NCBI GenBank assembly: GCA_026990815.1
Contig: JALXCS010000322.1
Span: 1 to 40,286 of the forward strand
From: Methylomonas sp.
Lineage (GTDB): Bacteria; Pseudomonadota; Gammaproteobacteria; Methylococcales; Methylomonadaceae
DNA: 40,286 bases
Reading direction: 5' to 3'
Part shown: in pieces, positions 1 to 7,951 of the stretch
Layout: every line of letters starts with the position of its first letter
How positions within the stretch are numbered: the first letter of the stretch is position 1
Made by a program: the position numbers and the translations under genes
Notes under the pieces: model-generated
What the model was told of the DNA's origin: nothing
The model's input: the letters and a program-made list of their open reading frames with translations, nothing else
Databases searched by the model: none

Positions 1-124
1 CACCACACAAGCGATTGAATCCTTCAACTTCGCGATCCGGATTTTCCATGACCCGAAAATTTCGGGGATTACGATTGTGATCAAATATAACTTCCTGATA
101 CAAATCGCGTAATTCATCAAACAT
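1..124 (-). CDS. sufU: SufU/IscU-family Fe-S scaffold protein (partial, N-terminus only)
   Basis: The ATG at 124 reads MFDELRDLYQEVIFDHNRNP and continues to a Leu-Cys-Gly before the window edge, about 41 codons. This is the N-terminus of SufU/NifU-like scaffold proteins: the YQEVIxDHxxxPRN stretch is typical, and the first cluster or zinc-ligand Cys comes just before the cut. The gene overlaps the sufS stop by one base (TGATG), so it is the last visible member of the suf operon and is probably translationally coupled to sufS. In SUF systems of this order SufU acts with SufS as sulfur acceptor or scaffold. The rest of the gene is outside the window. Confidence 0.85.
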   Translation of the reverse strand, partial: MFDELRDLYQEVIFDHNRNPRNFRVMENPDREVEGFNRLCG

Positions 125-1344
125 CAGCCAAAAACCTCGATCAATTGGTTTATTCCTGTCATTAAGGTATCAATTTCCTGCTTAGTATTGTACATGGCAA
201 AAGAGGCGCGTGCGGTCGCCGGCACCTGAAAAAAATCCATCACTGGCATCGCACAGTGATGCCCTGCCCTGACCGCTATGCCCAAACTATCCAACATGGT
301 ACCAATATCATGAGGATGGATTTTATCCAACACGAAAGAAAGAATGGCCCCTTTTTGAGCAGCTTCCCCAATAATCCTTAAACACTTAATCTGCTTTGCT
401 TTTTCTGTTGCATAGCTCAGTAATTCGGCTTCATACGCAGCAATTTCTGCCATGCCAATCTCAGATACATAATCCAAAGCTGCACCCAAACCCACTGTAT
501 CTGCAATACTTGGAGTTCCTGCCTCAAATTTATAAGGCACAGCATTATATTCGGTTTCTTCGAAAGTTACCTTTCGAATCATATCACCGCCACCCTGATA
601 AGGTGGCATGGCTTCAAGCAGTTCTTGCTTGCCATAAAGCACGCCTATTCCCGATGGCGCATAAAGCTTATGCCCTGAAAAAACGTAAAAATCACAACCC
701 AGCACCTGTACATCAACAGACATGTGGGGAATGGCTTGCGCACCATCCAGTAAAACTTTGATTCCTTTATCATGTGCTGCTGAAATAATTTTTCCGACAG
801 GATTCACCGTCCCTAAAGCATTGGACATGTGAACAACTGAAACCAGCTTGGTTTTATCAGTCAATAGCTCCATAAATTGCTCAAGGATCAATTCGCCTTG
901 CAAATTGATAGGAGCAACCTTTAATTTTGCACCCGTCTCTTGGCAAAGCATCTGCCACGGAACAATATTGGAATGATGCTCCATTCCGGTAATGAGAATT
1001 TCATCACCTGCTTTCAGATTGGCTTTACCAAAGGTTTGCGCAACCAAATTAATGCCTTCTGTTGTGCCGCGAACAAAAACAATTTCTTTTTGGCTTTCGG
1101 CATTGATAAAGGCTTTGACTTTTTCCCGCGCACCTTCATAGGCCGCAGTAGCACGTTCGCTCAGGGTATGCACTCCGCGATGAACATTGGAATAATCACG
1201 AGTGTACATATTGACGATACTGTCAATCACCACCTGTGGCTTTTGACACGTTGCGGCATTATCCAGATAAACTAATGGCCGATTACGAATTTCCTGCCTT
1301 AAAATCGGAAAATCAGCGCGAATTTTTTCAACATCAAAACTCAT
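124..1344 (-). CDS. sufS: SufS cysteine desulfurase (group II)
   Basis: PLP-dependent cysteine desulfurase that takes sulfur from L-cysteine to feed SufBCD. With the start used here the protein is 406 aa. The PLP lysine in SGHKLYAPSG falls at residue 226 and the persulfide cysteine in RAGHHCAMP at 364, the same numbers as in E. coli SufS. The EHHSN motif (about residue 123) and the aspartate of LLDGAQ that pairs with PLP are present. The ATG at 1344 overlaps the sufD stop as ATGA and has AAGGA nine bases upstream. An in-frame ATG at 1353 would add three residues but sits directly against that AAGGA, so it is less likely. Short group-II active-site loop and operon position indicate SufS rather than IscS. 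Confidence 0.95.
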   Translation of the reverse strand: MSFDVEKIRADFPILRQEIRNRPLVYLDNAATCQKPQVVIDSIVNMYTRDYSNVHRGVHTLSERATAAYEGAREKVKAFINAESQKEIVFVRGTTEGINLVAQTFGKANLKAGDEILITGMEHHSNIVPWQMLCQETGAKLKVAPINLQGELILEQFMELLTDKTKLVSVVHMSNALGTVNPVGKIISAAHDKGIKVLLDGAQAIPHMSVDVQVLGCDFYVFSGHKLYAPSGIGVLYGKQELLEAMPPYQGGGDMIRKVTFEETEYNAVPYKFEAGTPSIADTVGLGAALDYVSEIGMAEIAAYEAELLSYATEKAKQIKCLRIIGEAAQKGAILSFVLDKIHPHDIGTMLDSLGIAVRAGHHCAMPVMDFFQVPATARASFAMYNTKQEIDTLMTGINQLIEVFG

Positions 1345-2666
1345 AACACCCATTCCTTGCGCATTTCCATTTGTGGAAAATGGGTTAACAACTGCTCCAG
1401 TACCAATTTCCGAAATTGATTTTGTTTAATTTTATCAACCATCTCATTGGCAAAGGCAAAAGTAAGCATATTTTCAGCAGCTTGTTTATCAATACAGCGC
1501 GTCTGTAAATAAAAAATGGATGTTTCATCAAGCTGTCCAACTGTCACGCCATGCGCACATTTCACATCATCGGCATAAATTTCCAGTTGCGGTTTGGTAT
1601 CAGCTTCAGCATCTTCCGACAGTAATAAGTTTCGATTATTCATTTCTGAGTCGGTTTTTTGGGCATCTTTGTGAACAATCACTCGTCCCTGGAAAATACC
1701 GCGCGCGCGTTGATCCAGAATGCCTTTATAAGTCTCACGGCTAATGGCGTCTGGGAGACGATGATGAATGCGGGTGTGGTTATCCAGGACTTGTTTTTTT
1801 CGCCCCAGATATAAGCCGTTCAACTCACATTCGGAAGCCTGGCCTAAATCAGTATGGACTTCATTTCGTGATGTTTGGCCACCGAAAGAAAAACTCTCAT
1901 GGATAAAGTGGGCTTGCTTTTCCTGTTTAACGTATGTTCCACTATAATGCAGCGCTTTTCCATTCTCATTTTGCAATTTGCAAAAACTAACCTGGGCATT
2001 TTTCCCAATGAAAATTTCATTCACAGCTGTTGTTAAATAAGCATCTGTGGTTAGCGAAACATAACTCTCCAGCAAATCAGCCCGCGCATTCTCTCCGACA
2101 ACCGCAATATTCCGGGTTGCAGCCAGGACATCAGAATCAGTCGCCACATGAATAATATGCAAAGGCTTGTCCAGCTGAGTATTTTCCGGTAATTTCAGAA
2201 CCCAGCCATCGGTAAACCATGCGGTATTAAAATGAATAAAACCATGATCTTCATTTTCTGTTGCTTTGGCAAAATATTCGGAGACTTGTTCAGGAAATTG
2301 CTGCAAAGCCTTTTTCATACTGCACAAAAATATATTTTCTGGCAGCTCTGAAATATCAGAAAGCTGAGTAGAAAATCGACCATTAAGAAAAACCAGATTA
2401 AAACAATCATCTACGAAATAAGAAACAACTGCGGTTCTATCAACTTGATCTGTTGATTCAACAGGCTTTGGTAAAAAAACTTTTTTCTCAACTTGTGAAA
2501 AATTGATGTAGCGCCATTCTTCGTCTCTTGAAGAAGGAAAACCCAGCTCGGAAAACCTGGCCAATGCAACTTTTCTATGCTGATTCAACCACGGCAAATT
2601 CTGTCCAGGGAATTCCTCATGGAGTTCTTGATATTCAGTAAAATACTGATTTCGTTGAGCTGCCAT
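1341..2666 (-). CDS. sufD: SufD, Fe-S cluster assembly scaffold subunit
   Basis: 441 aa cytosolic protein of the SufB/SufD beta-helix family, a subunit of the SufBC2D scaffold on which Fe-S clusters are built. The C-terminal family region is clear: the stretch with MNNRNLLLSEDAEADTKPQL and DDVKCAHGVTVGQLDE (about residues 343-384) contains the conserved Cys and His shared by SufD and SufB. The first 150 residues are the variable helical SufD-type N-domain. The start codon overlaps the sufC stop by one base (TAATG), and the gene's own stop overlaps the sufS start. SufD rather than a second SufB is supported by the shorter length, the divergent N-terminus and the order B-C-D-S. Confidence 0.93.
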   Translation of the reverse strand: MAAQRNQYFTEYQELHEEFPGQNLPWLNQHRKVALARFSELGFPSSRDEEWRYINFSQVEKKVFLPKPVESTDQVDRTAVVSYFVDDCFNLVFLNGRFSTQLSDISELPENIFLCSMKKALQQFPEQVSEYFAKATENEDHGFIHFNTAWFTDGWVLKLPENTQLDKPLHIIHVATDSDVLAATRNIAVVGENARADLLESYVSLTTDAYLTTAVNEIFIGKNAQVSFCKLQNENGKALHYSGTYVKQEKQAHFIHESFSFGGQTSRNEVHTDLGQASECELNGLYLGRKKQVLDNHTRIHHRLPDAISRETYKGILDQRARGIFQGRVIVHKDAQKTDSEMNNRNLLLSEDAEADTKPQLEIYADDVKCAHGVTVGQLDETSIFYLQTRCIDKQAAENMLTFAFANEMVDKIKQNQFRKLVLEQLLTHFPQMEMRKEWVL

Positions 2667-3418
2667 TATGCTGCCGCCTGTTCTTCCAACCAGCTATAGC
2701 CTTTCTTTTCCAATTCCAGAGCAAGCTCAGAACCACCCGACTTGACAATTTTTCCATCAGCCAACACATGCACATAATCAGGTTTAATATAATCCAACAG
2801 CCTTTGATAATGGGTGATCATGATAAAAGAACGCTCTGCTGATCGTAATGAATTTACGCCATTTGCAACAACTTTTAAGGCATCAATATCAAGCCCTGAG
2901 TCAGTCTCATCAAGAATACACAATTTGGGCTCCAATACCGCCATTTGCAAAATCTCATTACGCTTTTTCTCGCCCCCGGAAAAACCTTGATTTACTGAGC
3001 GATAAAGAAACTCTTGATCCATTTCCACCAAGGCAGTCTTTTGCTTAATAATTTTAAGGAAATCCATGGCATCAACTTCATCCAGCCCATGATATTTACG
3101 AATAGCGTTAAGAGCAGCTTTCAACAAATAAATATTGCTGACACCAGGAATTTCAACTGGGTACTGAAATGCTAAAAACACACCTTCCCTAGCCCGAATT
3201 TCGGGTTCCATGTCTAAAAGGTCTTTGCCTAAATAAGTGATACTCCCTTGCGTCACAGTATAGCCAGGCTTCCCTGCTAAAATATGCGACAAGGTGCTTT
3301 TTCCCGACCCGTTAGGACCCATAATGGCATGAACCTCTCCTGACTTAACTTCGAGGTCAATACCTTTCAGTATTAATTTATCATCAATACTGACATGAAG
3401 ATTTTCAATCGTTAACAT
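2666..3418 (-). CDS. sufC: SufC, ABC-type ATPase of the SUF scaffold
   Basis: 250 aa soluble ATPase that powers the SufBCD complex. Walker A GPNGSGKS is at residues 34-41, the ABC signature FSGGEKKRNE at 146-155, Walker B LCILDE at 166-171 with the following D-loop, and the switch histidine in ITHY at about 203. The FSGGEKKRNEI form of the signature is characteristic of SufC rather than of transporter ATPases. Length matches the family (about 250 aa). It lies 47 bases after sufB and overlaps the sufD start by one base, as expected for equimolar complex subunits. Confidence 0.97.
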   Translation of the reverse strand: MLTIENLHVSIDDKLILKGIDLEVKSGEVHAIMGPNGSGKSTLSHILAGKPGYTVTQGSITYLGKDLLDMEPEIRAREGVFLAFQYPVEIPGVSNIYLLKAALNAIRKYHGLDEVDAMDFLKIIKQKTALVEMDQEFLYRSVNQGFSGGEKKRNEILQMAVLEPKLCILDETDSGLDIDALKVVANGVNSLRSAERSFIMITHYQRLLDYIKPDYVHVLADGKIVKSGGSELALELEKKGYSWLEEQAAA

Positions 3419-3465
3419 ACTTGATTTCCTGATTTTTTAAATAAATTGGTATTGGCTGGGTTGTT

Positions 3466-4914
3466 TCAGCCTACAGACCCTTCAAGACTAATTCCTAATA
3501 GCGCTTGGGCTTCAACGGCAAATTCCATTGGCAATTCCTTGAATACTTCTTTGCAAAAACCATTGACAATCATGGACACTGCATCCTCAGGAGAAAGTCC
3601 ACGCTGTTGGCAAAAAAACAACTGATCTTCGCTGATTTTAGAAGTTGTCGCTTCATGTTCCACCTGAGCGGAAGGCTGTTTGATTTCAATATAGGGAAAC
3701 GTATGCGCTCCACACCTGTCACCCACCAACAAGGAGTCACATTGTGTATAATTTCTAGCGTTTTTGGCGCTTTTCAGTACTTTTACCAAGCCGCGGTATG
3801 TATTTTGTGCTTTACCGGCTGAAATACCTTTAGAAATAATCGTACTGGAAGTATTTTCCCCAATATGAATCATCTTGGTACCGGTATCTGCTTGCTGATA
3901 ATTATTGGTTAACGCCACAGAATAGAATTCTCCAATGGAATTATTGCCTCTCAAAATGCAACTTGGATATTTCCAGGTAATGGCCGATCCAGTTTCTACC
4001 TGGGTCCAGGATACTTTGGAATTGTCACCGCGACAGTCTGCCCGTTTGGTAACAAAATTATAGATACCACCTTTGCCAGTTTTGTCTCCCGGATACCAGT
4101 TTTGTACGGTTGAATATTTTATTTCTGCATTTTCAAGTGCAATTAGTTCAACAACCGCAGCATGCAGTTGATTTTCATCACGCATAGGCGCTGTACAGCC
4201 TTCCAGATAACTAACGTGACTGCCCTCATCGGCAATAATCAAGGTACGCTCAAACTGCCCGGTATTGGCCGCATTAATTCTGAAATAAGTGGAAAGCTCC
4301 ATTGGGCAACGCACACCCTCTGGAATATAAACAAAAGATCCATCGGAAAACACTGCCGCATTCAGGGCAGCAAAAAAATTATCCGTATGAGGTACAACTG
4401 ATCCTAAATATTGTTCTACTAATTCTGGATATTCTTGCAGTGCTTCTGACATGGGACAAAAAATAACTCCTGCCTCCTTCAGTTTACCTTTAAAAGTTGT
4501 AGCGACAGAAACACTGTCAAAAACGGCATCAACTGCAACCCCTGCCAACCGCTCCTGCTCATCCAATGGAATACCTAGCTTTTTGTAAGTATCAAGTAAC
4601 TCTGGATCAACTTCATCCAGACTTTTTGGCCCATCTTCCTTTTTTTTCGGAGCTGAATAATAGCTGATTGCCTGATAATCAATTGGTTTGAATTTTACGA
4701 AAGCCCATTCCGGTGTTTTCATGGTCATCCAGTGTCGCAATGCTTTTAGCCGGTACTCCAGCATAAACGCAGGTTCTTTTTTAATCGCAGATAATTTTCT
4801 AACTACCACCTCATCCAAACCGGGAGCAAAACTTTCAGTTTCAAGATCTGTAACAAAACCTTGCTTGTAATTCTTACCGATCAGGTTTTCAATTTGTTGT
4901 GCACTTGTTGACAT
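3466..4914 (-). CDS. sufB: SufB, Fe-S cluster assembly scaffold subunit
   Basis: 482 aa core subunit of the SufBC2D scaffold. Typical SufB features are visible: RLKALRHWMTM near the N-terminus, the YFRINAANTGQFERTLII region, EGCTAPM (a conserved Cys), WTQVETGSAITWKYPSCIL, and the C-terminal CDSLLVGDRCGAHTFPYIE with conserved cysteines, followed by EATTSKISEDQLFF. Length fits the family (about 480-495 aa). The longest open frame begins at a TTG (4920). The ATG at 4914 is preferred because AAGAG sits seven bases upstream and the MSTSAQQ start is normal for the family. First structural gene after the regulator, 23 bases downstream of it. Confidence 0.96.
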   Translation of the reverse strand: MSTSAQQIENLIGKNYKQGFVTDLETESFAPGLDEVVVRKLSAIKKEPAFMLEYRLKALRHWMTMKTPEWAFVKFKPIDYQAISYYSAPKKKEDGPKSLDEVDPELLDTYKKLGIPLDEQERLAGVAVDAVFDSVSVATTFKGKLKEAGVIFCPMSEALQEYPELVEQYLGSVVPHTDNFFAALNAAVFSDGSFVYIPEGVRCPMELSTYFRINAANTGQFERTLIIADEGSHVSYLEGCTAPMRDENQLHAAVVELIALENAEIKYSTVQNWYPGDKTGKGGIYNFVTKRADCRGDNSKVSWTQVETGSAITWKYPSCILRGNNSIGEFYSVALTNNYQQADTGTKMIHIGENTSSTIISKGISAGKAQNTYRGLVKVLKSAKNARNYTQCDSLLVGDRCGAHTFPYIEIKQPSAQVEHEATTSKISEDQLFFCQQRGLSPEDAVSMIVNGFCKEVFKELPMEFAVEAQALLGISLEGSVG

Positions 4915-4937
4915 AAACAACTCTTAATTCAAATATT

Positions 4938-5381
4938 TCAATATAAACTTGTAACAGGAATACAAATTTCTTTAGGCGATTTGACCGGCAAAATTAAATC
5001 TGCCAAGGTAACCGACTCTAGTGCATTTTGCACAGTCTTGTTGATCAAATCCCAGTTACCTTGAATTTCACATCCAGTAGCTTGCTCGCAACTATGATGC
5101 GAAGCACTACATTCAGTTAATGCAATTGGTCCTTCAAGTGCATAAATGACAGCTGCAACAGAAATTTTTTCAGGTGAACGAGCCAATTTATAACCTCCTT
5201 TAGCGCCACGCACTGAAACTAAAACCTTTGCCCTAACAAGCAACTTAAGAATTTTGCTTACTGTAGGCAAAGCTATTCCTGTTTCTTCAGCGATACCAGT
5301 TGCCGCATGGACGCCACTATTATTTTTGGCTATAAAACTCAAAATTACCGTTGCATAGTCTGTCAATTTACTTAATCGCAT
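4938..5381 (-). CDS. Rrf2-family (IscR/SufR-like) Fe-S regulator of the suf operon
   Basis: 147 aa winged-helix transcription regulator. The N-terminal half carries the Rrf2 helix-turn-helix (ALPTVSKILKLLVRAKVL, about residues 37-54) and the GAKGGYKLAR wing (59-68). Three cysteines at 91, 98 and 104 match the number and placement of the [2Fe-2S] ligands of E. coli IscR (92, 98, 104). This points to a cluster-sensing repressor that measures Fe-S status and controls suf expression. Length and placement suit the 'FeS assembly SUF system regulator' group of gammaproteobacteria. ATG at 5381 is preceded by GAGG nine bases upstream. A palindrome lies 20-36 bases upstream of the start (see 5401-5417), consistent with autoregulation. 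The regulator heads the suf operon. Confidence 0.92.
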   Translation of the reverse strand: MRLSKLTDYATVILSFIAKNNSGVHAATGIAEETGIALPTVSKILKLLVRAKVLVSVRGAKGGYKLARSPEKISVAAVIYALEGPIALTECSASHHSCEQATGCEIQGNWDLINKTVQNALESVTLADLILPVKSPKEICIPVTSLY

Positions 5382-5400
5382 CTATTTGCCTCATTTAACA

Positions 5401-5417
5401 AGGACTATTTTAGTCCT
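5401..5417 (-). promoter_or_regulatory. IscR type-1-like operator upstream of the suf regulator
   Basis: AGGACTA-TTT-TAGTCCT is a perfect 7-base inverted repeat with a three-base A/T spacer. Its core GACTATTTTAGTC fits the central part of the published E. coli IscR type 1 site (GACT-R-www-Y-AGTC). The outer flanks of that consensus match poorly. It ends 20 bases before the start codon of the IscR-like gene, so a protein bound here would block transcription or initiation of the suf operon. Confidence 0.72.
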
Positions 5418-5836
5418 ATTTAATTACATAGTAAAGCAGTTGGAAATTCAATAATAATGTATTCATTTAGAAAAAATGCTTTTCAACCCATTTGGATGGC
5501 TAGTATCCATCACACTATACAAAATAAAATATCATATATTTCATATACTTAATTAAAATGCTTGTTGATATTGTACTTAAGGCCAATATTATCTTTATCA
5601 ATAAAGTAATAAATTAGCCTCACACGACGAAGGGAGATTTGAAGAAATTTCAAAATTGATCGTGAATGATTCACTTCGAAACGTCATCAGTATAACGATT
5701 TATTGTTTGCTATTGACTGAGCGGGATGACCGTTAACAACGGAGCTTGTTATTTTATGAAATGGTGAATCACTGCTCAAGGGATAGTAGGATTTTTTATG
5801 AAATTTTTTTTAATTGATGCAAATTGAGGTGATGTG
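5418..5836. other. Long AT-rich divergent intergenic region with palindromic elements
   Basis: About 420 bases separate the suf operator from the PEP-CTERM gene, with no convincing ORF. The left part (5440-5600) is very AT-rich and plain. The right part has several dyads: TTTGAA-GAAAT-TTCAAA (about 5638-5654), GTGAATGATTCAC (5662-5674), CCGTT-AAC-AACGG (5730-5742) and GTGAATCAC (5764-5772). These could be operators or a structured leader of the plus-strand gene at 5837. No known riboswitch consensus and no convincing sigma-54 -24/-12 element was seen. Confidence 0.4.
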
Positions 5837-6421
5837 ATGCTTATAACCCAACTCCTAAATCAAACAATATTCAAAATAGTCTTGTGCTTTTCTCTTGCAA
5901 TGGGAAGCTTTGGTTTTTTCTCTTCTGCTTATGCTACTGATGTTGAGTTTTCGATCAATAACGAAAATCCATTTACCTTAAATTTAAATGCTCAGGATAT
6001 TAATGATGAATTCTATATTGATTTTACAAACAGCCTGAGTGGACCCACTTATTTAGAAAAACTGATTTTAAGATGGGATCAAGTTTCGATTGACACGTCA
6101 GATATAACCCCATATGTTGATTACATAGCATATCCAAACGGCTCAGCAAACCTGACTTCTGAAATGGGTAACGACTATTATCTGCTTGATGTGGATTTTT
6201 CTAGCAATATTGGAAGTAAGATTGGTTCTGCCAGCGTAGGAATAGCACTTGATTGGTATAACTTCAATCCGAACAATGATTTCACTATAACTGTTTGCAC
6301 AAACTCTTCTGCCTGTGCTGCCCCTGTTACAAACCCTGTCCCCGTCCCCGCAGCAGCATGGTTATTCGGTACCGGGATAATGGGCTTAGTTGGCTTCTCC
6401 CGCAGAAAGATTTCTGGCTAA
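5837..6421 (+). CDS. PEP-CTERM sorting-domain surface protein
   Basis: 194 aa exported protein of unknown specific function. A signal peptide (hydrophobic about residues 11-30, cleavage after AYA near residue 33) leads to a beta-rich acidic middle rich in Asn, Asp and Tyr. The C-terminus is a PEP-CTERM-like sorting signal: the VPVPAAAW motif, a hydrophobic helix (LFGTGIMGLVGF), then SRRK. Such signals are recognised by exosortases, which cleave and sort the protein to the cell surface or matrix, usually where exopolysaccharide is made; EPS genes of that type lie at 20-28 kb. Two cysteines (CTNSSAC) could form a disulfide. ATG 5837 is chosen over the overlapping GTG at 5834 because GAGG lies seven bases upstream. 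Monocistronic, with a terminator behind it. Confidence 0.85.
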   Translation: MLITQLLNQTIFKIVLCFSLAMGSFGFFSSAYATDVEFSINNENPFTLNLNAQDINDEFYIDFTNSLSGPTYLEKLILRWDQVSIDTSDITPYVDYIAYPNGSANLTSEMGNDYYLLDVDFSSNIGSKIGSASVGIALDWYNFNPNNDFTITVCTNSSACAAPVTNPVPVPAAAWLFGTGIMGLVGFSRRKISG

Positions 6422-6454
6422 TTTATTTAAATAATTTAACTTTCTCGATCTGAT

Positions 6455-6490
6455 AAATGAGTGATTCTCAAGTTAGGATCACTCATTTTT
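6455..6490. terminator. Rho-independent terminator between convergent genes
   Basis: The stem AAATGAGTGAT (6455-6465) pairs with ATCACTCATTT (6478-6488) around a 12-base loop and is followed by further T residues on the plus strand. It lies 34 bases after the PEP-CTERM gene and just before the end of the minus-strand response regulator. It should end the plus-strand transcript and may act in both directions. Confidence 0.82.
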
Positions 6491-6499
6491 GTATTTCCC

Positions 6500-7303
6500 T
6501 TATTCTTCCAAAACCCTGAAAAGTACTTCTTTGACACTGGCTGGATCAAAAGGCTTATCGAAAATGGCCGAAACTCCCGCCTGTTGAATACTGTTTATCC
6601 TTGCTTCGTCTCTTTCGCTAGTAACCATAAGTATGGGAATAAACGGATTATGTAATTCATTACGAATATACTCAATGAGTTCTCTGCCATCCATTTCAGG
6701 CATATTGTAATCTGTAACAATCACATCAAATTGATCTGGCGAGGCATTAAAAACTTCCACAGCCTGTTTGCCATCATTTGCAGTGGTAATATCTTCAATT
6801 CCGAGATTGTTTAATATTCTAGTGACATGCTTTTGGGCCAACTTGCTATCGTCAACCACCAAAACTCGTAAGCTCTCTACATCATAACTTTCAAGAGTAA
6901 TTTCTTCTGGATCTATGATTTCCACAGTTGCTTTCAAGGCCCTGTGAAGATCGTTATGGGAAAAAGGTTTGGGTAAAATAGCAACCACTCCGGCTTGTCG
7001 AATAGGATCAAGGGTATTAAAATTTGTTTCGCTTGAAATCAACATAAAAGGGACATCGTCGAGCCCTTCAGTCTGCCTGATTTTCAAAATCAATTCAGAC
7101 GCAGTCATATCTGGTAAATACAAACTGCTGATAATTAAATCCGGTTTATATTTGTCCAGGATTCCTAGTGCTTCTGCACCTGAAACAATGCCCTCTACAT
7201 TGCCAACACCTTCTTCATGTAAATGTTTCATGATCACTTTCAGTTGAGTAGAAGATGGCTCGATTAACAAAATAGACAAGTCAGAAATATCTATTGTAGA
7301 CAT
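6500..7303 (-). CDS. Response regulator with two receiver domains, the first degenerate
   Basis: 267 aa cytosolic protein made only of two CheY-like receiver domains and no output domain. The second (about residues 145-267) is complete: acidic pair VVDDS (151-152), phospho-acceptor Asp in VTDYNMPEMDG (198), Thr/Ser in MVTSE and Lys in FDKPF. The first (about 8-125) keeps the fold and the switch Lys (LPKPF) but has Glu-Pro in place of the acidic pair (LLIEPSS) and Ser at the phospho-acceptor position (ISSLYLPDM, residue 60), so it probably cannot be phosphorylated by the normal mechanism. ATG 7303, with AAGGAT upstream, is preferred to the TTG at 7309. No histidine kinase is adjacent, so the partner is unknown. 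Confidence 0.88.
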   Translation of the reverse strand: MSTIDISDLSILLIEPSSTQLKVIMKHLHEEGVGNVEGIVSGAEALGILDKYKPDLIISSLYLPDMTASELILKIRQTEGLDDVPFMLISSETNFNTLDPIRQAGVVAILPKPFSHNDLHRALKATVEIIDPEEITLESYDVESLRVLVVDDSKLAQKHVTRILNNLGIEDITTANDGKQAVEVFNASPDQFDVIVTDYNMPEMDGRELIEYIRNELHNPFIPILMVTSERDEARINSIQQAGVSAIFDKPFDPASVKEVLFRVLEE

Positions 7304-7426
7304 ATCCAATCCTTAAAAAATTAAAAACTGTTTACCCAAAAAATGGAACAACTTTGAAAACTATCTTTTTTAAGAATAGAAGATATATCCAAAAAAACCT
7401 GAAATTTGACTGCTAATTATTCAGCT

Positions 7427-7951
7427 TTAATCCTTGAAAGCATTGATAAACCCAGTTCTGTTCGGCATTTCGACCTGGGGTAGTGTGGTTTTATTAATAA
7501 TCTGATCTTTTCCAATAATGCCATTGAGAACAAGCAGGTACGCCGTTAAGGCATAAACCTCATCATTATTTAAACTGCCAGGCGTATGCAAAGGCATAGA
7601 ACGACGAATGAAATCAAAAATAGTAGTTGCATAGGGCCAATAGTTACCAATAACCTTATCTGGAGGATCGTCAGTTAAAGCATGTTGAGCCCCAGCAAGT
7701 TCATCGGCACTCCCTCCAGTTCCTGCTACGCCATGACAAGACAGACACTGTTGCTGATAAATTTTTGCACCTTTTTTTGCATTTCCTGCTCCTTCAGGCA
7801 AACCCTCCCCATTTGGAAAAACATCACGATTCCATCTATTAATAACAACATTGCTAACTGATTTGCCAAGATTAGGTCCTTGAAGAACTGTTTCTGCATG
7901 GACATCATTAATCATAAAAAAAATTAACAAGAACAAACTACGCATAAACAT
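7427..7951 (-). CDS. soxD: SoxD-like mono-haem cytochrome c, electron acceptor of the SoxC-like enzyme
   Basis: 174 aa periplasmic c-type cytochrome. A signal peptide (about residues 1-19, cut after VHA) precedes a single haem site CLSCH (69-73), and the likely axial Met is in RRSMP (119). The stretches YWPYATTIFDFIRRSMP, DDEVYALTAYLL and LPQVEMPNRTGF resemble the first domain of SoxD. Classical SoxD carries two haems and is roughly twice as long, so this is a one-domain version. The start overlaps the soxC-like gene by 14 bases, and GGGGAG lies seven bases before the ATG at 7951, supporting this start over the ATG at 7945. It probably takes electrons from the molybdenum subunit and passes them to a terminal oxidase chain. 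Confidence 0.83.
   Translation of the reverse strand: MFMRSLFLLIFFMINDVHAETVLQGPNLGKSVSNVVINRWNRDVFPNGEGLPEGAGNAKKGAKIYQQQCLSCHGVAGTGGSADELAGAQHALTDDPPDKVIGNYWPYATTIFDFIRRSMPLHTPGSLNNDEVYALTAYLLVLNGIIGKDQIINKTTLPQVEMPNRTGFINAFKD

Noticed and set aside
5640..5780. Possible c-di-GMP (GEMM) or cobalamin riboswitch before the PEP-CTERM gene
   Set aside because: Several hairpins are present but the conserved GEMM bases (GGACGCAAAGCC core, tetraloop receptor) and the cobalamin box are absent.
5418..5836. Sigma-54 promoter, as known for some PEP-CTERM genes
   Set aside because: No TGGC-N8-TTGC-like pair with correct spacing was found on the plus strand.
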